Source: CAVORD01 sp963698535 (GTDB lineage: Bacteria > Bacteroidota > Bacteroidia > Bacteroidales > VadinHA17). Taken from it: a DNA stretch of 64,000 bases. The DNA is taken from contig CAVORD010000002.1 of the NCBI GenBank assembly GCA_963698535.1, forward strand, positions 1 through 64,000, in the 5' to 3' direction. The position numbers were made by a program, and so were the translations under genes. The notes under the pieces are model-generated. The model saw nothing but the letters and a program-made list of their open reading frames with translations. It ran no database searches and was not told the DNA's origin. Positions 59,482 to 64,000 of the stretch are shown here, piece by piece (position 1 is the first letter of the stretch; each line of letters opens with the position of its first letter).

Positions 59482-60313
59482 CTGGCTCAGGGCTCTTATC
59501 ACAACAGCACTTAGCGAAGATGTGGGTGATGGTGATCACTCATCGTTGGCATCCATTCCCTCAGGGAGTGAGGGCAGAGCAAAACTACTGGTGAAGGAGC
59601 AGGGTGTACTTGCTGGGGTAAGACCCGTTTTAGAGTTGTTCTCAATAGCTGATTCCCTTTTACAGACCGACCTTCTTATCAGAGACGGAGCCAGGATTAA
59701 ACCGGGAGATATCGTTCTAACGGTATCGGGTTCAGTACATTCAATACTAAGGACCGAACGACTGGCTCTCAATATTATGCAAAGGATGAGTGGCATTGCC
59801 ACAACGACAGCCGAATATGTTGATGCTGTTTCAGGTTATAATGCCAGAATACTCGATACCCGTAAAACGACACCGGGGATCAGGAGGCTTGAAAAGGAGG
59901 CTGTAAGAATTGGTGGCGGATACAATCACAGGATGGGACTTTACGATATGATAATGCTGAAGGATAATCACATCGATTATGCCGGAGGCATAAGGAAATC
60001 TATCGAGAGGACCAAAGAGTATCTGATGCGTTCCGGCAAGGATCTGAGGATTGAAATAGAGGCGAGGTCAATAAAGGATATCGAAGAGATCATTGAAACG
60101 GGTGGTGTACACAGAGTGATGCTCGACAATTTTACGCCCGAACTGACCGAGAAAGCCATACACCTCATCGACGGACAATTCGAAACAGAATCATCCGGTG
60201 GTATTACGCTTGAAAACATACGATCGTACGCTAAAACAGGAGTAGATTTTATTTCAGTTGGAGCGCTAACCCACCATATTAAAAGCCTGGACCTCAGCCT
60301 TAAAGCATATTGA
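59459..60313 (+). CDS. nadC: nicotinate-nucleotide pyrophosphorylase (carboxylating)
   Basis: A 284-residue quinolinate phosphoribosyltransferase. Family motifs are EDVGDGDHSS near the start, MQRMSGIATTT, DTRKTTPGIRRLEKEAVRIGGGYNHRMGL and MLKDNHI, with EIEARS and the C-terminal GVDFISVGALTH. It makes nicotinate mononucleotide from quinolinate and PRPP in NAD synthesis. It is cytoplasmic. The likely start is TTG 59459, overlapping the DUF4783 gene, and its stop overlaps the next start (TGATG). Confidence 0.95.
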   Translation: MKLTTDDSWLRALITTALSEDVGDGDHSSLASIPSGSEGRAKLLVKEQGVLAGVRPVLELFSIADSLLQTDLLIRDGARIKPGDIVLTVSGSVHSILRTERLALNIMQRMSGIATTTAEYVDAVSGYNARILDTRKTTPGIRRLEKEAVRIGGGYNHRMGLYDMIMLKDNHIDYAGGIRKSIERTKEYLMRSGKDLRIEIEARSIKDIEEIIETGGVHRVMLDNFTPELTEKAIHLIDGQFETESSGGITLENIRSYAKTGVDFISVGALTHHIKSLDLSLKAY

Positions 60314-61269
60314 TGAAGATCGGTGGTCATGACGTGGAAAAACAAAAACGGAGCAAGCTAAGAAATCTGGTGCTTCCGGGATTCAGTGGCGTCCCTATAG
60401 TTGATGTTTTTACCTTCGTGGTGCGTGGTTTCGGAAGAGGGACGCTTGTAACTCGTGCCTCATCAATGGCCTTTAACATGCTGATGGCTGTCATCCCCAG
60501 CACCATATTCATTTTTACACTTATTCCATTTATTCCCATTGAGAATTTCCAAAGGGAGCTTGTTGTGCTCTTCGAGAGCGTTTTGCCGTCGAATGTCTAC
60601 TCGTTCCTTGAGAGTACGATCGTTGATGTGGTGACCAGGAGAAGCGGTACTCTTCTCATTTTCATGTTTCTGGCCACAGTTCTGTTTTCCACTAACGGTA
60701 TACATTCCCTTATCCACTCCTTTGTGGTGTCGGCCCATGATTTCAAAGCCAGATCGTGGATAGAGCAGCGTAAAATTTCAATTGTCCTTTTACTTATTCT
60801 CCATTCACTCATCTATCTGGCGGGAGGACTTATAATTTTCGGGAAGTTTTGTGTTGAGTCACTCGTTGATGCCGGACTAATTGAATCGGGACTTGTTTAC
60901 TATATCCTGATAATTTTCAAATGGCTCCTTTCAACCGTCCTGCTATTCATTGGAATATCGTTTCTATACTGGCTTGCCCCGGCCCGTCGATCTGAGTTCA
61001 CCTTTATCTCCGCCGGATCTACCCTTGCCACGCTTCTTTTCATCTCAACGTCGCTGGGTTTCAGTGCCTACGTCAACAATTTTGGTCAGTATAATAAGCT
61101 GTACGGATCGATAGGCACCCTTATGGTAATACTTATCTGGCTCTATCTTAATTCAATAGCCCTGCTTATTGGTTTCGAGATCAACCTCAGTATCAGGGCT
61201 GCCAACGGATCGCTGAAAGACGGACTACAGGATGTTAACCACAATGAAGATACTTCTTCACCAGGGTAG
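60313..61269 (+). CDS. YihY/virulence factor BrkB family membrane protein
   Basis: A 318-residue inner-membrane protein with six or seven predicted helices. Family features are the early RASSMAFNMLMAVIPSTIFIF, the middle GTLLIFMFLATVLFSTNGI and the end GSIGTLMVILIWLYLNSIALLIGFEIN. The role is uncertain; the older label of ribonuclease BN is wrong, and a transport function is likely. It starts at ATG 60313, overlapping the nadC stop. Its last 35 bases overlap the end of the converging glutamine synthetase gene. Confidence 0.9.
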   Translation: MKIGGHDVEKQKRSKLRNLVLPGFSGVPIVDVFTFVVRGFGRGTLVTRASSMAFNMLMAVIPSTIFIFTLIPFIPIENFQRELVVLFESVLPSNVYSFLESTIVDVVTRRSGTLLIFMFLATVLFSTNGIHSLIHSFVVSAHDFKARSWIEQRKISIVLLLILHSLIYLAGGLIIFGKFCVESLVDAGLIESGLVYYILIIFKWLLSTVLLFIGISFLYWLAPARRSEFTFISAGSTLATLLFISTSLGFSAYVNNFGQYNKLYGSIGTLMVILIWLYLNSIALLIGFEINLSIRAANGSLKDGLQDVNHNEDTSSPG

Positions 61270-62740
61270 AGATCTCATCATTCTTACCGTATAATCTCTC
61301 GCTCAGGTTCTCATCCTGATAGCTTTTCAGTTTAGCTGCCACATTATCGATCACTCCAGCCGGGAATACTCCGTTCTTTTCGAAGAAGGCCCTTTTCCCT
61401 ATCAAAGAATCGGCTGATTCCCAACAGCTTGCAGGAAGCTTCTCCAGCTCCGACTGTTTGCTCTTATTCTCCTCCTTGAAAATATTGACTTTAACATATA
61501 GCCTGGCCGCAAGATCGAGTGCTCCGTCCATTTCCAGTCCGTGCTGTGTTGCAACAACCAGTCCAGCCATCAGCTTATAGAGATCGGCCGAGCCATCCGG
61601 TGACCGCAATTCTACTGTCTGTCGTGTCTGAAAATCGGGCACCTCAGAATCATCTACAGGGTTAGCATCCTTAATCATTTGCGAAGCGCCCACCCATCCG
61701 AGCGGAACCCTTACCAGAACCGACCTGTTCCTGTCGCCCCAGCAGATATTTGTCGGCGCCTCCTGGTGAGGCACAAGCCTGAGGTACGATGTGGGTATTG
61801 TATTTCCAAAAGCTGTCAATGGCCTGGCAAGATCGAGGATCCCTGCGATCATTCTTCTTGCGGTATCGCTTAGTATACCATTCTCAACCATAACGTTCTT
61901 ACCATCTTTCTCAAGGAGCATATGAATATGCATCCCTGATCCTGCCTTCCCAACTGTTATTTTCGGTGCAAAACTTACCTCCACTCCATATTCATAACCG
62001 AGCATCCTGACGATCCATTTTGCAATAAGCATCTGATCGACCGCCTCATCAACTTCAACCGGGAGAAACTCTATTTCGTGCTGTTCATAATCCTCTTCCT
62101 CCTTGGTGAAGCTACCCACTTCAGAATGGCCATATTTAATCTTGCAACCTGCCTTGGCACAAAGGTCAAGCGCACTAACCCTTAAGTCTTCAAATTTTGC
62201 AAAAGGTTTCGACTGGTGGTAACCCCGTTGATCCAGCAGAGGATAGAGTTCGTCATGATATGATTTCACATAATACTCAAGCTCACCCAAAGCCTTCATT
62301 TTCATGCCGGTAGCCTCTTTAAATTGAGTGTAGGCCTTTTTTAGTATATATTCAGGGGCACTTTCAAGGGGTTTACCTACGCTATTATAAAATGAACAAA
62401 GTATATCGAGAGTAGGTTCCACTGTAAATGGGTTCATAAAAGCAGTCCGGTATCTCGGAATCACATAAAGATCACTTGACCCTGCCTCAACGAATGAGAA
62501 GAGGCTGGAACCGTCGACACGCTCGCCGGCAGAAAGAATAGTCTCAAGATGGTCGCGGCTATGTGGAACAAAGTTCAATGATTTTAAACGGCCATCCTCG
62601 GCAACGTACCGGAAATTAACCATCTTAATGGCTCTTCCTTCTATAAACCTAAGAATATCGTTCCTTGTAAATTCCGATGCAGGCTTTTTCAGAAACTGAA
62701 CAAGCTCATTGGGATTTAACAGTACATCGTTGTTTTTCAT
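61235..62740 (-). CDS. glnA: glutamine synthetase family protein
   Basis: A 501-residue type I-like glutamine synthetase, slightly longer than the usual ~470. Metal and ATP/glutamate-binding motifs are visible: the N-terminal DGSSLFSF loop, GELEYYV, HEIEFLP, GSGMHIHM, NRSVLVRVP and ELRSPDGSADLYKLMA. I do not see the usual NLYDLP-type adenylylation site. It makes glutamine from glutamate and ammonia. Some such proteins in Bacteroidota work on other amines, so the substrate is likely but not certain. It is a single gene with a near-perfect promoter at 62766-62796, divergent from the lipoprotein gene. Confidence 0.88.
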   Translation of the reverse strand: MKNNDVLLNPNELVQFLKKPASEFTRNDILRFIEGRAIKMVNFRYVAEDGRLKSLNFVPHSRDHLETILSAGERVDGSSLFSFVEAGSSDLYVIPRYRTAFMNPFTVEPTLDILCSFYNSVGKPLESAPEYILKKAYTQFKEATGMKMKALGELEYYVKSYHDELYPLLDQRGYHQSKPFAKFEDLRVSALDLCAKAGCKIKYGHSEVGSFTKEEEDYEQHEIEFLPVEVDEAVDQMLIAKWIVRMLGYEYGVEVSFAPKITVGKAGSGMHIHMLLEKDGKNVMVENGILSDTARRMIAGILDLARPLTAFGNTIPTSYLRLVPHQEAPTNICWGDRNRSVLVRVPLGWVGASQMIKDANPVDDSEVPDFQTRQTVELRSPDGSADLYKLMAGLVVATQHGLEMDGALDLAARLYVKVNIFKEENKSKQSELEKLPASCWESADSLIGKRAFFEKNGVFPAGVIDNVAAKLKSYQDENLSERLYGKNDEISTLVKKYLHCG

Positions 62741-62765
62741 GTTGCTATCTTATCTTGAGGGATTG

Positions 62766-62796
62766 CAAAAATAGAAAATTAAATAGATGCTGCAAA
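62766..62796 (-). promoter_or_regulatory. promoter of the glutamine synthetase gene
   Basis: On the minus strand TTTG (62796-62793), exactly 19 bases, then TATTTTTG (62773-62766) match the full Bacteroidota consensus (TTTG-N19-TAnnTTTG). The start codon lies 25 bases downstream. This is the best promoter in the window. Confidence 0.8.
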
Positions 62797-62860
62797 CCGG
62801 AAAAATCATCCATTTTTGCAACGATCAACTATTTAATCTTTCATTTCAGGAAGAATTTTA

Positions 62861-62868
62861 TACTTTTG
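62861..62868 (+). promoter_or_regulatory. putative -7 box of the terminal lipoprotein gene
   Basis: TACTTTTG matches TAnnTTTG, 17 bases before the ATG at 62886. The -33 region shows only CTTTCA. Confidence 0.5.
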
Positions 62869-62885
62869 GGAATCAAACCCTTCCT

Positions 62886-64000
62886 ATGTACAAAATCTTC
62901 TTACTCACGATAATTGTGTTGGTTGCCGGATGCAAGGAAGATCCTGGTGTCGGGTACTTTTCATCTGAAAAGGCTATATCCTATTTTGAAAGAATAAAAG
63001 AGACCACCGCCAAGGATGACGGAAAACTATGGGGGCAGAATCTCTATGGCCCCATAATGTATGTCGATCAGGTATCCAGGACCATTTATGCCAACATGCC
63101 CGATGAGGAGGGCCTGCTCAAGGAGAAGGATGGTATCTATACCGGCATATACCCTAAGGAAAAGGTAATAAATAACATTGCCGTTGAGTATGGCGGAACG
63201 CTATTCGCCATGGCTAATCTGCCATCCAGGGAAGATGATTACAGAATTTATGCACGGGCTGTCCATGGTCTGTTCCATGTGTTTCAGGCCAAGAATAATC
63301 TCGACCCTGGAGGCTACAACACGCTGCACATGAATGAGCCTAAGGCCCGTTTATGGTTAAAACTGGAGTGGAAGGCACTTGAGGCAGCATTGATGTCAGA
63401 CAGTCTGAGCCGCCAACTTTCACTACGGGATGCGCTGATCTTTCGCGGAGCCAGGCATGAGTATTATCCGGGGATGGTAAAGGAGGAGGTCAAATTTGAG
63501 GACTATGAGGGGCTGGCTACTTTTACCTATACCCTTCTGTGCACAGAGAACAAGGACGAATTTCGTACCCGTCTGATAGAATATATGAAAAGGACATATG
63601 AGAACCAGTCATATGTTTACTCATTCGGCTTTATTCACGGTGCACTCTACGCTTATCTTTTGCATGATGCCGGCTTTGATTTCAGAAAGATCAACACTCC
63701 GGGAACCGACCTTGCGGCCCTTTCAGCTGAGGCATACAATATTCAGTTACCGGATGTTTGCCGTGACGTGGCAGGAAGCATTGCTGTTAACTATAATCTG
63801 GAACAGATCAAAGAGGAAGAAAACAAAAGGCAGAGTGAGATGTCTGAAGTTATCCGAAATAAGGTTGGCCTCTTTATGGAAAAACCGGTGGTTTATATAG
63901 AACTTATCTCTCCCTCGTTTTCCTATGAACCTGAAGATATTAATTCACTGGATACACTGGGCACATTATACTCCTCTATCAGGGTTTCTGATGACTGGGG
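62886..64000 (+). CDS. lipoprotein with degenerate metallopeptidase-like motif, cut by window edge
   Basis: The first 371 codons of a gene that runs off the window. It starts MYKIFLLTIIVLVAGC, with Cys16 as the lipidated residue. The body resembles an exported gluzincin-like family in which HExxH-x-x-Q is followed by an acidic RxWLxLEW helix and a later EGLA. Here the first motif reads HGLFHVFQ (His127, His131), so the catalytic Glu is replaced by Gly, while LWLKLEWKALEAAL and the Glu208 in YEGLATF are kept. The protein may have lost protease activity and kept a binding or scaffold role. The family link is from memory and is not certain. It is divergent from the glutamine synthetase gene. Confidence 0.7.
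   Translation, partial: MYKIFLLTIIVLVAGCKEDPGVGYFSSEKAISYFERIKETTAKDDGKLWGQNLYGPIMYVDQVSRTIYANMPDEEGLLKEKDGIYTGIYPKEKVINNIAVEYGGTLFAMANLPSREDDYRIYARAVHGLFHVFQAKNNLDPGGYNTLHMNEPKARLWLKLEWKALEAALMSDSLSRQLSLRDALIFRGARHEYYPGMVKEEVKFEDYEGLATFTYTLLCTENKDEFRTRLIEYMKRTYENQSYVYSFGFIHGALYAYLLHDAGFDFRKINTPGTDLAALSAEAYNIQLPDVCRDVAGSIAVNYNLEQIKEEENKRQSEMSEVIRNKVGLFMEKPVVYIELISPSFSYEPEDINSLDTLGTLYSSIRVSDDW

Overview
The window is best read as two unrelated pieces of DNA joined near base 9606. Bases 1 to about 9605 look like a sulfate-reducer-type Desulfobacterota genome: G+C-rich coding sequence (hand-counted sample lines near 65%) carrying Wood-Ljungdahl genes (acsB, acsC, acsE), a DUF3786 protein and a large pyruvate phosphate dikinase-like protein, all on the minus strand. 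From about 9606 to the end the sequence is Bacteroidota (Bacteroidales/Marinilabiliales-like): sample lines near 42-43% G+C, promoters with the TAnnTTTG -7 box, a PorP/SprF type IX secretion protein, an SprB-like surface protein with a gliding-type C-terminal domain, a fused SecDF, and the DUF4783-nadC pair. Both genes at the border (acsB and an M16 peptidase) are cut in mid-domain exactly there, so an assembly chimera is much more likely than gene transfer.

Layout. 1-9605: dikinase-like gene, DUF3786 gene, terminator, acsE-acsC-acsB, with a strong stem-loop in each spacer between acs genes. 9606-14190: truncated M16 peptidase, tRNA-Leu(UAA) flanked by partial copies of its own ends, a GreA/GreB-type factor and about 700 bp of short repeats. 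14191-20630: a pair of M14 carboxypeptidase-like proteins (one with intact zinc residues, one with the residues swapped or lost) and a sortilin-like beta-propeller lipoprotein. 20972-30714: cation-chloride cotransporter-like protein, mutS, saccharopine dehydrogenase-like protein, then a minus-strand operon tatA-yrbG-lolD-TIGR02757-trmN6. 30832-38442: secDF and a MacA/MacB-permease/TolC efflux operon without its own ATPase. 38600-43934: glmM-like mutase divergent from rluB-era-der and a lipoprotein. 43935-54658: five minus-strand genes forming a cell-surface module (SprB-like protein, PorP/SprF, PD40-PKD protein, a protein of unknown function, and a propeller-SpoIIE sensor). 54736-64000: NtrY-like sensor kinase, rlmH, DUF4783-nadC-yihY, a glutamine synthetase and a cut-off lipoprotein.

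Seven genes are interrupted by frame breaks. Most look like single-base indels and several sit next to short homopolymers: three in the dikinase gene and one each in acsB, the second M14 gene, the cotransporter, secDF and the sensor kinase. The glycine-rich start of the SprB-like gene has at least six. In each case the encoded family continues in the next frame, so uncorrected sequencing indels are the simplest reading, except that the dense cluster in the SprB-like gene could also be true decay. Apart from the chimera, the most interesting biology is the active/inactive M14 pair, the SprB-SprF-PKD-unknown-SpoIIE cluster, the dikinase that lacks its barrel domain, and the self-similar sequence around the tRNA.
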